This document shows, piece by piece, positions 9,663 to 19,960 of a stretch of 64,000 nt of DNA (the stretch's first letter is position 1; every line of letters begins with the position of its first letter). Position numbers and translations under genes: made by a program. The stretch lies in the NCBI GenBank assembly GCA_003439945.1, contig QVRM01006091.1, positions 33,022-97,021 on the forward strand, in the 5' to 3' direction. The DNA is from Dermanyssus gallinae. Lineage: Eukaryota; Arthropoda; Arachnida; Mesostigmata; Dermanyssidae. The notes beneath the pieces were generated by a model. That model searched no databases. It was not told the origin of the DNA and worked only from the letters and a program-made list of their open reading frames with translations.

Positions 9663-9955
9663 GTCAGCTGTTCGAATGTAAACAGAGGACGTGTTTTGGC
9701 AAGCTTCTGGAAAATAGCCTAGATTTTACCATCACAAGGAGCGTCCAACATGACTCGTGCATCGAGAACGAGGACACAAGACCAAGAAAATGGTGAAGAT
9801 GAAACTCAGCAGCGACAACAACGACAAAAGCGAGAAGCGCTTACCTGTTCCAACTGTGATAACCGAATCCGCGAATGGTGTCAAACGACAGTGAAGTGCA
9901 CCACCTGTGCATTGTGGATCCACCTTAAGTTTAGTTGACTCACTTCTAGTGATAT
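9663..9955 (+). mobile_element. LINE-A, 5' end with ORF1 zinc finger (copy 1)
   Basis: Begins right after a (TAA)n tract. ATG 9750 opens a basic, Gln-rich leader, then Cys-x2-Cys (Cys-Ser-Asn-Cys), a later Cys-x2-Cys and Trp-Ile-His: the first two-thirds of a PHD finger, as found in ORF1 of CR1-group LINEs. The frame here ends in TAG just after Lys-Phe-Ser, where other copies have Cys-Ser-Gly. The finger is then interrupted by the LTR at 9956. Copy 2 (26004-26296) is the same. The copy 3 version (41640-41881) is riddled with small indels. Copy 4 is at 56296-56581. Confidence 0.7.
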
Positions 9956-10543
9956 TGTAACGCTGTTGTTGGGGCAATGAGTGAGAACACACAGCGTAAG
10001 ATCTGACTCGTAAGGTAGCCGGACGGAGAATATTGGGTTAGCATCCTTCTCCCGAGCTATTTATTGGGTCCAGTGACGCCGTAGCGTTCGTATAGAAATA
10101 ATGTTAAAAGGTTGACTCGAATCTATGACGTTGTTAATCGGTCGGGTTACACACTTCTCTTGGCGATGCACGTTGTTCTTGGTGGTGATGATGATGATAA
10201 TGCCGAAACTCTGGATGTGCCACGGTCCGTGGACGATGGTGCACGTACCATGTGGTCGTATGCGCACAGCTGGCTGGTTGTGAATCGAGTTGTCTATGCT
10301 GGTCTCGATGCTGTGGCTGTTGCCGATTGCTGGGGAGGCGAAATGCACGTTCGACAATGTGCTCGGACGGTTGTGGTGTCGCCTCTCCGTGCTGTTGACG
10401 ATGGTGGAGGTGGTGGTGCCGTGCTTGGTGACGAATCTCCAGCTGCCTACTTGGCTTCCTGACGTCATCGCATCGTCATAATTGGGTGTTGGCGTCTCAG
10501 TGACTGGCAATTCAGTGACTTCGCTGTGGTAGGCCTCGTTACC
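9956..10543. mobile_element. Solo LTR in LINE-A ORF1 (copy 1)
   Basis: Starts TGTAAC and ends GTTACC (GTTACA in copies 3 and 4), so it has TG...CA ends with a 6-bp terminal inversion. It is flanked by ATAT on both sides (9952-9955, 10544-10547), a 4-bp target duplication. No internal region or second LTR follows, so it is a solo LTR. The 4-bp duplication suggests a Gypsy-type element, but that is inference. This copy is shorter than copy 4 by two internal deletions. Confidence 0.75.
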
Positions 10544-10592
10544 ATATTAAGCCACCAAATAAGAGTAGGCTGAACTCTGTGAAGTGTTACAA

Positions 10593-10725
10593 GTGCCAAC
10601 ATCCTGCACTACACGCAGATTATAACTACATATTGATCAAATGACATACATGTATATATGCAAATGTATATTTTCTTTCTACTTTGAATAAAGCGTTTCA
10701 ATCTTAATAATAATAATAAACATAA
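10593..10725 (+). mobile_element. LINE-A 3' UTR with AATAAA and (TAA)n tail
   Basis: Joined directly to ORF1 sequence at about 10592, so this LINE-A copy has lost all of its endonuclease and RT. It ends GAATAAAGCGTTTCAATCTTAA followed by TAA repeats. The same 3' end follows other LINE-A deletions at 26934-27066, 42524-42730 (long TAA tract) and 44948-45075. Confidence 0.65.
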
Positions 10726-10838
10726 TATTAATAATATTCGCGCTCTGTGATTTTGTTACAGCAATCCCATCTAGTGAGGAGAAATTTATGCCTTGATGGT
10801 TTCTTTAATTTGACTAACTTTTTCACAAATCTTTATAG

Positions 10839-11723
10839 TTTTTATTTTTAAGAGGACTAACTGGAAAATGCGGTTGCACACGCGGGCACCGCAGCAAGGG
10901 AGCTCCCTGCAAGTGCGGGCCGGTAGTGTGGGGCTCCAACCCACTAAAAACCAGTCGTGTCCCCGTCCCCCACGCTGACTGGGAACTGCTTGCGCATATC
11001 ATCAAACAGTCAGGGGGGGCGAGTCTACTGGTCCAGGCGGATGTGGTCCCCGGGAGCCTCGGGGAGGCGCGAGCGGACTCGGAGGGAGGCCCTTGTCTTC
11101 TCTTGCAGTATGTTCTTAAAAGCTTGGGTCACTTTGTTCCATCCTGAAATTGATTCCGTCATTTTCATAATGAGGTCGTGTAGGTTAAGAGCTGGGTTGT
11201 TACTTAAAAACTCCGTTAAGCTTGCGCGCTGCTCCGCCCATGACCGACACCTAAGCACCGTGTGCTCTGGAGTGTCGTCGAGTCCATCGCCGCAGTGGAC
11301 GCACGTGGGGCTGGGGACCTTTCCAATCCTGAACAGGTACGACTGGAAGTCGCCGTGACCTGTGAGGACTTGGGTTGTGTGGAATGTAATTTCCCCCCCC
11401 CCGGCCGGTTAAGCCAGCTTCTGATATTTGGGATCAGGGTGCGGAGGCTGGCGCCTTGGGGGCACCCTGTTCGAGGCCTTCCCACTCCTCCTGCCAGAGG
11501 TCGATTGTACGCTGACGTGCCTCGTCTTTTTTGAGGCCTGGGTTATCCCATAAGCGGCGGCGCTCGGCTGCCTTTAAATCCCACGGGATCGTTCCGGCAA
11601 GGACGAAGGCCGCCGCGGCGCTGACCGTCCTATACGCTGAGATTACCCTGAGAGCTCCGACCCTTTGGGCCCGACGCAGGCGAGTCCTGTTTGCGGCGAA
11701 TTTTAGTGTGTTGGTGGGCCAGG
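10839..11723 (-). mobile_element. LINE-R, 5'-truncated R1-type LINE (copy 1)
   Basis: Minus-strand 3' portion of an R1-type LINE. The C-terminal RT domain carries Ile-Pro-Trp-Asp-Leu-Lys-Ala, Leu-Thr-Gly-His-Gly and a Cys-x2-Cys-x8-His-x4-Cys knuckle, as in R1-group elements. A homopolymer C run at 11393-11402 shifts the frame between the two halves. The 3' end is A-rich (AAAAATAAAAA). The element is flanked by a perfect 14-bp duplication, ACAAATCTTTATAG (10825-10838 and 11724-11737), direct evidence of target-primed insertion. Confidence 0.85.
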
Positions 11724-11737
11724 ACAAATCTTTATAG

Positions 11738-12130
11738 TGTATTTGACAAAAATGAGCCTACTAAGTTTGCCACTTCTTCTAATGGCGGTCAGACTCGCGT
11801 CAGAGAAAAGTGGAAGTCGAGTTTGGTGGCGTGGTGCATTCGTTTGCGTCTCGCGCATAACTTGCGAAAAGCTGTCCCTTGGACGTTAAATCTTGGCCCG
11901 AAAACTTTTTGTTAGAGAAAAGTAGGAAGTAATGGAAAAACATGAGCTGAGCACTTTAGTCATTAGGATACTCAGCTGGTTCGGCAAGCGTTCTGCAAAA
12001 ACCGCTTTGCCCAACATCGAATACAATTAATAATACCATTATGACCTTGAACATATTACTCTAACAAACTGCTTTTTAATCGACAACAGCGTGCATTTCA
12101 ATCGAACTTCGCAGCACTAAACTCAATAAT
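11738..12130 (+). other. LINE-R target sequence with SINE-like piece
   Basis: Continuation of the sequence LINE-R landed in. The region resumes an open frame seen uninterrupted at 45125-45325. It includes a box-A/hairpin SINE-like stretch from which 13 bases present in copy 3 (CGACCGGAGGATG, inside TCTCGCGACCGGAGGATGCA) are missing. The rest up to the (TAA)n at 12125 has no supported gene. Confidence 0.3.
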
Positions 12131-12147
12131 AATAATAATTTTTTTTT

Positions 12148-12464
12148 GGAAACAGGATTTTATTCATATCATTGTGTACATGTATCACAACACGAATACA
12201 TTAATTATATAACAGATACAGTGACGTCCCACGCCAGCGGCCGATTACGGTCCCAGTCCCGGCTGGTAAGGCCATCCGGTCGACGCCTGTCGTCCCTCTG
12301 CAATCCATCAGGCTCCAGCGTGACTAAACGCGCGCCCGAGGACGTTATTGATGGCATCGTGGCGGCCCTGCGTAAGCCCCGCCAGCTTAGTGCAGCTAAG
12401 CCGGTGCAGGCCGCGCTCATCCACTGTTCCACCGCGAGCACGAGCGGTTCATTTGTAGGTGCAC
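12148..12464 (-). mobile_element. 3' end of a second R1-type LINE (LINE-R2)
   Basis: On the minus strand it ends with AATAAA (12159-12164) and a 9-base A run placed in a (TAA)n tract, a typical retroposed 3' end. Its upstream codons (Gly-Ala-Pro-Thr-Asn-Glu-Pro-Leu-Val-Leu-Ala) recur at 52015-52055, where they continue into a LINE-R-like Ile-Pro-Trp-Asp-Leu-Lys segment. Copies lie at 28489-28804 and 45615-45930. Confidence 0.5.
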
Positions 12465-12607
12465 CATTCCCACCTCCACCGACACCTGCATCACCACCTG
12501 TACCCCACCTACATCACCACCTGTACCCCCACCCACATCACCACCAGTACCCCCACCTGCACCCACCTGTATCACCACCTGTACACCCACCTGCATCCCC
12601 ACCTTCA
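12465..12607. repeat. Minisatellite, CACCTGTACCCC/CACCTGCATCAC units
   Basis: About a dozen 12-base units, imperfect, coding Pro/His-rich on the plus strand and Gly/Val-rich on the minus strand. It is inserted between LINE-R2 and an LTR fragment. Copy 1 reads CACCTGCACCCA where copies 2 and 3 have one more C, so plus-strand frames differ. Equivalents are 28805-28947 and 45931-46074. Confidence 0.8.
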
Positions 12608-12938
12608 CTGGTTGTGAATCAAGTTGTCTACGCTGGTCTCGATGCTGTGGCTGTTGCCGATTGCTGGGGAGGCGAAATGCACGTTCGACAATGTGCTCGG
12701 ACGGTTGTGGTGTCGCCTCTCCGTGCTGCTGATGATGATGGTGGAGGTGGTGGTGCCGTGCTTGGTGACGAATCTCCAGCTGCCTACTTGGCTTCCTGGC
12801 GTCATCGGCTGTCGGTGCTGTAGATCGTTGACGTTTGAGTTGGCTTGGGTGGTTGGTCGGCCTGCTGAAGTTATAATTGGGTGTTGGCGTCTCAGTGACT
12901 GGCAATTCAGTGACTACGCTGTGGTAGGCCTCGTTACA
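12608..12938. mobile_element. 3' part of the solo LTR, second occurrence in the unit (copy 1)
   Basis: Matches the right-hand part of the LTR at 56582-57317 and ends GTTACA before ATATTAAGCC of LINE-A. The LTR therefore sits at exactly the same LINE-A codon as the one at 9956. The two LINE-A segments in a unit descend from one LTR-bearing copy. Also at 28948-29278 and 46075-46405. Confidence 0.7.
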
Positions 12939-12973
12939 ATATTAAGCCACCAAATAAGAGTAGGCTGAACTCC

Positions 12974-13441
12974 GTGAAGTGTTACAAGTGCGAACCGCCA
13001 ACACAGTCAGACTCTCCAATAGAATCCAGCGCTGGTGAACCAACTGATGGTGTGGAGAAGGCAAATTCCAACGGAGCCAATGGCGCGCTGAGTAATCGAA
13101 TGCTAGAAGAGCTGCAGGCTATGCATAAATTTATTAAACAACTGGAGGCCGCAAACAAAAATACCAGTAGGATAAACGGTCTAGAGAAGAAACTGCGAGA
13201 ACGCTCTCGTCCCAGTCGATCTTGCGACCGCGAAAATAGGGTTCGGGATCGATCTCGAAGCTGCTCTAAAGCTGCTCTAGCAAATCGCGCAGAGATAAAG
13301 TTACCGTCAATGATAGAAAGAAGAAACCCAAGCCACGCACCCTTTTTGTTAGTAAAACTGAAATTACTCCAACACAAATACACAACCCGCAATACAAATC
13401 AGCGGACTCTGTCCCTCGGTGGGCGCAGAAATGGTTTTTAA
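12974..13441 (+). CDS. LINE-A ORF1, C-terminal part (copy 1)
   Basis: Continues the PHD finger (Lys-Cys-Tyr-Lys-Cys-Glu) and then a Ser/Glu-rich linker. A helix follows (Met-Leu-Glu-Glu-Leu-Gln-Ala-Met-His-Lys) that could coil, and then an Arg/Ser-rich stretch (Arg-Glu-Arg-Ser-Arg). The first codon is GTG and is not a real start; the protein begins at the equivalent of 9750. ORF1 of CR1-like LINEs binds RNA. Shifts after about residue 120 break the tail. Confidence 0.6.
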   Translation: MKCYKCEPPTQSDSPIESSAGEPTDGVEKANSNGANGALSNRMLEELQAMHKFIKQLEAANKNTSRINGLEKKLRERSRPSRSCDRENRVRDRSRSCSKAALANRAEIKLPSMIERRNPSHAPFLLVKLKLLQHKYTTRNTNQRTLSLGGRRNGF

Positions 13442-13744
13442 TTTTTTAAAGGCAGATGCCAATATCAACCCACTCACTGTAAAAATGCTGAAAAATAAGA
13501 GTGGTAGAGCGGGTCGGACCTTCTACGTCCAAGTTATCGACATAGATTATGATAATATCTATTCGTTAGAGAGATATGGGCGGATGGAACTCGTGTAACA
13601 GAGTACATCGGTAAGCCAAATCCAAACATTGTTCAGGATTTGTACCCAGCCTCCGCATGACTTGCCAGCAACCATTTCAAGAATGTCGAACTATCCAACC
13701 GTACTATTTCCCAGCAACTACAAGCTCACAGTAAGTTTAAGTGC

Positions 13745-15187
13745 GTGTTGATAATCTCCCGCTCCCTCGCAAAGGAAGAAGCTCTCGACTCTCTACACAA
13801 TTACCTGCTTGACAAGCAAATTGATGTCTGCATGGTAACAGAGACGTGGCTTTCTGAAACAGCCGCCAACAATGCTGAGTTAAGTCGAGGAGGTACGTAC
13901 AAAGTATTTCGGGAAGGAATCGGGGATCCAGAGGGGGCGGTGTACTTATTCTCATTCGCCGCGGTTTGCCCTGTACCGAAGTGGACCTATCCAATTACAC
14001 ATTAGAGATTGTTGTGGCCGATTTCCACATGTGCAACACTAAAATCCGGCCCATTGCTGCATATAACACTCCAACAGGTGAATCAACCACTCGAGTTGAA
14101 AGGGTGTCAACTCTAACCGAAGAATTGACAAAGTTGGTGAACGTAGACTGCACTGTCGTAATAGGCGGGGACATGAACTTACGCTCTATCAAATGGGATA
14201 CATACGAAAGACCCGGCGGATCAGACGATACCGTCTCAATGGAGGACCTGATGGTAGACTTCTGCGCTGCAGAAGGATTCAGGCAGTTCATTGACAAACC
14301 AACGAGGCTCGGCTCTATAATGGACCTTGTTTTATGCAATGACGATGCAGTCAGTCAAGTTGCACTATCCCCGGGCTCTGTCGAATCCGATCATAAAATG
14401 GTGTCGTTTGTTATTCTGGCTTTACGCCCGGTTAACATGCATTGCTCACACAGGTTCGACTACAAAAACGGAAACTACGAGCTGATGCAGTTAAACTTGG
14501 ACTTAACAAATTGGGATATCTTCTTCCAGAGCTGCACGTCAGTAAATTATATGTATCTCAAATGTCTTGAGTATATGGACTTTTTAATAGAGTCATGTAT
14601 ACCCAAAAAGAAGACTGTAAAAGGATCAATAAATGTTCATCTACGTAAACTTCACAGTGTTCTCGAAGCAGTTTCTGAGACATCAAAAATAGCCTGGATT
14701 CAAAAAGAAATAGCCAGAGCTTCCCGGCGCCAACGAGTACTGAGCAAAAGTGCAATCATTCGCAGCAAAGATCCGTTGAGGGTGTCAAGCTACGTGAGGT
14801 CGAGAATTATGACCAACGACTCACTTTCGTCCATTAAACGTATGGGTGGAACGTTTGCGACGGATGAAATCGAGAAGGCAGAGATTCTACGAGAATTCTT
14901 TTGTCACACTTGTCCGACTGACGAAGAGTTTCAGCAGCGCATGCTACAGCCGGCTCCGCATATACCAGAAGTAACACCGTCCCCTCACATCATCAACGAT
15001 GTGGATGTTTTCCCTACAAATTTTCGGAAACACTTGCGGAAGCTGGCAAACACAACGAGCACGGCCCCTGACGGAATTCCGGCGATCGTGTTTAAGAAAC
15101 TAGGTTATTCCGTATGTGAGCCTCTAAGCCGTAATATCGTCGATCATTGGAAGATAGTACAGTGCCGGGGCTGTTTAGCACCGCTAT
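13745..15187 (+). pseudogene. LINE-A ORF2: endonuclease and RT start (copy 1)
   Basis: The APE endonuclease opens with Ser-Arg-Ser-Leu-Ala-Lys-Glu-Glu and Val-Thr-Glu-Thr-Trp-Leu-Ser. A frameshift near 13950 follows. From 13966 a 407-residue frame has Gly-Gly-Asp-Met-Asn-Leu, Met-Asp-Leu-Val-Leu and Ser-Asp-His-Lys-Met. The RT finger region (Ala-Pro-Asp-Gly-Ile-Pro-Ala) ends at a TAA near 15187. The Thr-Glu-Thr-Trp-Leu signature plus a PHD-bearing ORF1 points to the CR1 group. Confidence 0.75.
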
Positions 15188-15217
15188 AATTCACCCTGTA
15201 CATAAAAAAAGGCAATA

Positions 15218-16020
15218 AGGCCGATGCTGCGAATAAGCGTCTCGCTAACGGTGATAGCCAGCACACGTACCGAAAGCGTCATTGCGAAAGCCATATATAC
15301 AAACGCTAACGACGCTTACATCGGAAGCCCAGTTTGCCTATCGCAAAGGTTTAAGCACGACAGCTCCTGGAAACCCAAATTGATTGGGCAAAAATGTGCA
15401 ACGACTCGGATTGCTTCGACGTTGTCTATTTCGATTTCAAGTCAGCGTTTGAAACAGTCACGCGCTCTAAACTACTGCAAACTCTACCCCACTTCGGAAT
15501 TGGAGAACGCGTTCTGAACTGGCTCACTGCGTTTCTCCGAGCCAGAACTTTCCGGGTGCGCGTTAATGGACAGTATTCTACGGTGGTCGAGTGCCATCCG
15601 ACTGTCCACAGGAAACGATCCTCGGACCATTGATGTATATTCTATACACCGATTCACTTAAATATATTATTCCACGAGGAGTTGAGGCTAAAGTATACGC
15701 TGATGATGTGAAACTTTACAGTCGGTCCCGCACTGTAGAGGACAGATGCCGTCTTCAGACCGACGTTAGACGCCGCTTTCAAGGACTTGGCCAACGCCCT
15801 TGATTTGAACCTGTCCATGCATAAATGTCCTGCATTTCGCCCTGCATTTGGGTCCCACAATTGTAGGGAAATACTGAAAAATTAAAATAAATAATAATAA
15901 TAATAATGTGATAGGCATAAAGCCGCAGCCGGCCGCGGTTCCGTCGATAGCGAAACTACCAGAACGGACCTGTAAGAATAGCCGACTACTATATCTGGGC
16001 GTAACAATTGGGTTCAAGGA
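15218..16020 (+). pseudogene. LINE-A ORF2: RT palm and thumb, fragmented (copy 1)
   Basis: Motif A Phe-Asp-Phe-Lys-Ser-Ala-Phe near 15433. Motif B follows a frameshift (Pro-Gln-Glu-Thr-Ile-Leu-Gly-Pro-Leu, 15603-15630), then Tyr-Ala-Asp-Asp-Val-Lys-Leu-Tyr (15697-15720). A (TAA)n tract at 15891-15907 interrupts the thumb, which resumes with Tyr-Leu-Gly-Val-Thr-Ile at about 15990. In copy 2 one extra C near 31746 joins two frames that are separate here. Confidence 0.7.
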
Positions 16021-16240
16021 TGACTCCGCTCGTAGTTAATAACCAAATGGGATTTATTCACAAACACGAAATAATCGACACCACGGTCACGCATTCCTCC
16101 AGCGGCGCCTGTCGCCCGCCAAAACGCACTGCCCGTGCCCTATGACCTGTCGCTTGTATAACTTGAGATCATCTCCCCTCTCCTCCTATTAGTTCATATT
16201 GCAGCCGCTGCTGCTTAGTACTACTGCCAATGAGACACGA

Positions 16241-16567
16241 GAGGGCGTTCATCAAATCAAACTTGTAGCGCAACACACTCAATGCTCTCCCCACATATTC
16301 ACAGTTAATCTATGGACACGCCAGGGGATCTATCCTACGGCCCTCAAATTGTATCGCGTTGTACCACTGTTTAAAAGCGGTGACAAACTAAGCAAGGAAA
16401 ATTACAGGCCGTTCAGTATCCCCCCCCTCCAATGTCCAAGATTTTCGAAAAAGCTATATATGAACAGTTGAACGAACACTTTGAGATGTTTAACGGCCTA
16501 AGTCAGCGTCAGTTCGGTTTTCGATCCAAAATGTCGACGACTGTACTCATCATGGATTTTGTTGAAG
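16241..16567 (+). mobile_element. LINE-B RT fragment, truncated (copy 1)
   Basis: RT start region Val-Val-Pro-Leu-Phe-Lys-Ser-Gly-Asp and Asn-Tyr-Arg-Pro, followed by Gln-Phe-Gly-Phe-Arg. A run of eight C at 16421-16428 shifts the frame relative to the six C of copy 3. At GTTGAAG (16567) the sequence switches to the end of the minus-strand gene. The complete continuation is only in copy 3. Same truncation at 32908 and 59178. Confidence 0.65.
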
Positions 16568-17092
16568 GAGGCTGAAGGCAGCTGCAGTGCTAATGCCGCC
16601 ATCATCTCTACAATGATCACTCGTCTCAAAAGTGACGGCAAACACTCGACAACAAGTGAGATCTGATTCAGTGACGTTTTGAAACGCTTGATTGATAACG
16701 TTGGCCGTCGACTTTTTGCTATAAGTGTTACAGTTTGTGCCCGTAGTTGACATAGCATCAGGCGTATAGACTAGAAAACCGTTCACAAGGCGTACGATGG
16801 CCAGCGCATAGCGGGGACACGTCAAAATAGCAAAGGGTGGTGACGAACGCAAAAATGCAATTACGTCTGCGCGACGTGCCACGTGAAGCGGTCGCTCCTC
16901 GATGCGTGAGTTAATGCGTAGAGGCTGCCGCACGAGCAATGGCAGGTCGACGGTGCGAAGAAAACGATTCGCATTCGTGGAAGTAGCAGATCTGGAATTG
17001 CAAAAAAACGCACACAAAACACAACGTGATTTAGCGTGTGAAAATGAGTGAGTGAGGGCGCGGGAATTACAACGGCGGCCTGACTCCCCCAT
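16550..17092 (-). pseudogene. Unknown protein, possible second peptidase-like domain (copy 1)
   Basis: Same protein as 32891-33442. Loss of one base in the GATTTTAGCG tract (GATTTAGCG here) shifts the first 20 codons. That change lies upstream of the acceptor-like site, so it may not matter if the intron is real. Confidence 0.3.
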
Positions 17093-17117
17093 GAACCCAA
17101 TACTAGAAACAGTATAG

Positions 17118-17723
17118 TTAGTTAAGCACGTACTGCTTTATCAGGCGCAGGACGTCGTCCGCAAAAGCTGCGAACTTGAATGCATGCCGCCACGCGCAAA
17201 ACAGGATACACTCGTACAGTGACGGTAGGTTGCTGGACACATCAAACTCCACAAACGCCCACTGACAAGGTCCCGAACGTGGTCTCGGTAGAAGGGTCGC
17301 CACGATATGGTGCACTGCCTCCTCCAGCGAGCTCGTGACGAACAATGCCGCAGTCGCCCCTTCAACGCCCTGCTGTTTTTGGTGGTGTCCGTCGATGCTC
17401 GCAGCGATCGCCGGCAGCCCGTGTGGCGGTTCGCAAGGGTGCGAGTTGAAGAGAAGAAACCGCTCGGCCACGGTCCAGGCGACAGCGAAGCTGGCGCCAG
17501 CAAACGTAACGACGCAATGCGGCGTGTGGTACCCATTCGCCATATTGCTCAGGACGTTTGCGGCAACCAAGCTCAACGCTCGTCTGGCCTCAGCAAGAGT
17601 CTGCGCTGAGGCGCAATCGACTTCGTGTTGAACAACGCTGCGTCCTTCAACGTCGTTGAAGTTGCAGTAGACCCGAATGCAGTGCGGCGGTGTCACCACA
17701 AGTTCCGCGTGCTCGAGTACGGT
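17118..17723 (-). pseudogene. C76-like peptidase, histidine-box part, cut by BEL (3' piece)
   Basis: Encodes residues about 78-276 of the protein at 33460-34290, with the Asn-Ser-His box. On this strand it follows the BEL element directly. The open frame here begins in the target-duplication codons, so the piece has no start of its own. Confidence 0.5.
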
Positions 17724-18022
17724 TGTAGAGTTTCGGGGGAGCCTTTGTTTAAGCGAATTAGTGGATTTCTATGTGCTATTTACGGGAGTGAACAAGCCGT
17801 TCTTGGCGGTTGGGTATAACGACTGATGAGTCCGTTTATTTCATATATCATACATTCGTAGCAGACGGCCGTTAGCGGAAGCAGCGTGTTTGAATCTCTG
17901 CCTCCCTCTCCTCACAGAGCATGACGTCAGTGAGAGAAGCTTCTGAGAGAGTACGAGCTCCGCTGCCGCAGTGTAGGTCTAACAAGCTCAGAATATTTGT
18001 ACTATTCAAAGGTTTTCTGACA
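17724..18022 (-). repeat. BEL 3' LTR
   Basis: 299 bases with TG...CA ends (TGTAGAG...TTCTGACA on the plus strand). The last 50 codons of the element's open frame run into this LTR and stop at 17872. Confidence 0.9.
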
Positions 18023-19775
18023 GTCCACCTCAAACAGGTTGACAAGCCTGTTTCCATGGTAACGGGATTTCTGGTGACTGCATAAAATATCACTGAAGTC
18101 AGTTTGCATATAATCGTTCGAAACTCCTCGAACGTGATCAAGCTTCGGCCGAGAGTTTTCGCAAGGGTCGACTTGACGGGCCCAGCGAGGTATTTAAACT
18201 TTAGCAGTGCAGCAATCTCGTTCGTCCACCTCGTGAACTGAGTCGCAATATCGGAGTCCACGGGCTGATCCCATGCTTCAGAATCTGTTGCGGAGCTGCA
18301 CAGTATATCGTCGTAATTCAGCGAGTCAGGTAGACGCAGCGTTGAGTCAGGATCTACGTGCTTCAAATGCCTCCGGATGGTACCCGCGAGGAGAAAATCG
18401 CTCGGAGCGGCACCCCAGGTCACACGTTTCATTTGGAAGCATCTGATTTTCTCGTCGTGAAGTACTCGCCAGAGATACCGGAATAGACGACGATCGTTGT
18501 TAGTGAGGTTTATTCGCATGTATGCCTTGGTGATATCGGCAGAGATTGCGACGCGATGCAGGCGCAAGTTGATTAAGAGCTTGACTATTTCCGGGTTAAG
18601 GTTCGGTTCCACGAAGAGGTGGTGGTTTCGTGACGTCTTCCCTTGCGCTGATGATAAGCGGTCGAAGACAGTCCAGACCTTTGAGGTAGTCCCCGATGTC
18701 GTTATCACCTGGTGATGAGGCATGAAGAAAGAATCGTCGCAATTGTCCGCGGCCTCAAGGTCAACGTCGAACAACTCCTCAGCATGTCCCTCGTGTACAA
18801 AGGCCATCACCTCATCGTCATATCGCTTGTACGTCTCAGGATCGCGGCGGAGGGATCGCAGTTTGCTTTCCAGGCGGACGAGAGCTGTGCTTTTATTATT
18901 CCATAGTTGCGATATGCTGTCTTTGCGTGGTAGCGAGACGGTGTACTCTTTGCCATCGTAAGACACACTCTCTTCGAATTGGCGAACAGCGACTGCGTCG
19001 TCAGATGAGAGGCCCGGTGGCTCGTAATGAGAGTCCCGGAGACGCTCGATATCGCGCGCGGGTTGCGACAGCGCGGCCACGCAGCAATGAGTGATGACGC
19101 TATCCAGCCTTCCGTAGTTGTCTTCCAGCAACTTAAGAGCCACCTTGTAGCTGACATCGTTCACCGGCAATGAGTCAACTAGTTGCTTTGGAGGACCACG
19201 CAGGAGCTTTCGGAGAGCTACAAGACGATCGGTGGCCGAGGCGGCTATGCTGCGAGATACCCAGTTATCAAACTGAGCGATGAAGGCACGATAACCCAAA
19301 ATATCTCCATCGAACACCTCAGGGGACGTGTCGAAAACGGGCGGAGCAGAACTGATGATGAACTGGCTTGGCATCGAAGATGACGATGATGTGGTTGTTG
19401 CTGCTGCTGTTGATGTCGAGGGCGAGTCCGTTGTCCCATTACACATCACTGGAGCGGTTACTGAATTCACTTCGTCAATCAACCGTTTGAGAAGTGTTGA
19501 ACATTCCAGCGCCGCATTTGAATGCTCATCGCTTTCTTCAAATTCGCGATCGAGGTCTTCTTCGGGCAAACTACTGTAAGCAACAATCTGAGCGTCGTAG
19601 TCGCTCATCGTCTGATACCGTTTTCGACATTTCGTTGCAGGCCGACCAGCTCGGCCTTGTCCCGCTGGTCTGCCGCGATGTCTCTTATTTGTAGCGCCCG
19701 TTCGGCGTACAGTTTTAAACGGTTGCGCTCGATTGTCCGGAAGCGCCGTAGGCAGGTGAGTGCTCGATCCGTCAT
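17872..19775 (-). CDS. BEL Gag-RT-integrase-remnant fused frame
   Basis: The protein should start at ATG 19775 (Met-Thr-Asp-Arg), as in the second BEL copy. One T missing near 19622 puts the first 50 codons in another frame, and the long 647-residue frame therefore appears to start at 19815 with spurious residues. After that come a Gag DUF1759-like region (residues 155-240), an abrupt switch to the pre-RT linker (about 265-385), and RT with motif A Ile-Ser-Ala-Asp-Ile-Thr-Lys-Ala (424-431). Motif B-like Trp-Gly-Ala-Ala-Pro-Ser-Asp-Phe-Leu-Leu follows, then Asn-Tyr-Asp-Asp (500-503) where Tyr-Val-Asp-Asp is usual. A piece resembling the end of BEL integrase (Phe-Arg-Thr-Ile-Ile-Cys, 565-570) follows, then LTR codons. 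The deletions keep the frame open. Confidence 0.75.
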
Positions 19776-19939
19776 GATCGAGTTGTCGTTGTGAGCAAGA
19801 TTTCACGAGACACACAACACTCGAAACGCGTGAGCAGCGGGCCTGCTCGTGGTCGATTCACTCAAAGTTCAAAACAACGAAAAACACCCGAAATCGTGAA
19901 AATAGCAAACAATATCCACACAGGATAAACAAAGGACTT

Positions 19940-19959
19940 GAATCCTGGTCACGGCACCA
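19940..19959 (-). other. Primer binding site for tRNA-His
   Basis: Twenty bases, one base inside the 5' LTR. On the plus strand they read GAATCCTGGTCACGGCACCA, matching from memory the 3' end of animal tRNA-His(GTG) including CCA. Its acceptor partner GCCGTGA is the usual tRNA-His 5' end. Confidence 0.75.
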
Positions 19960-19960
19960 A

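Noticed and set aside
10061..10510. 149-codon frame (minus) and 116-codon frame (plus) inside the LTR
   Set aside because: Both lie in a solo LTR, lack any domain, and change with LTR deletions.
12146..12823. 225-codon plus-strand frame, Pro/His-rich
   Set aside because: It runs across a LINE-R2 3' end, a minisatellite and an LTR fragment; copies 2 and 3 break it by one base. Not a gene.
12417..12905. 162-codon minus frame with His/Gly repeats
   Set aside because: Crosses LTR and minisatellite; the frame ends differently in copies 2 and 3.
17307..17631. Two plus-strand frames of 98-100 codons
   Set aside because: Antisense shadows of the minus-strand peptidase-like gene, which has the better motif content.
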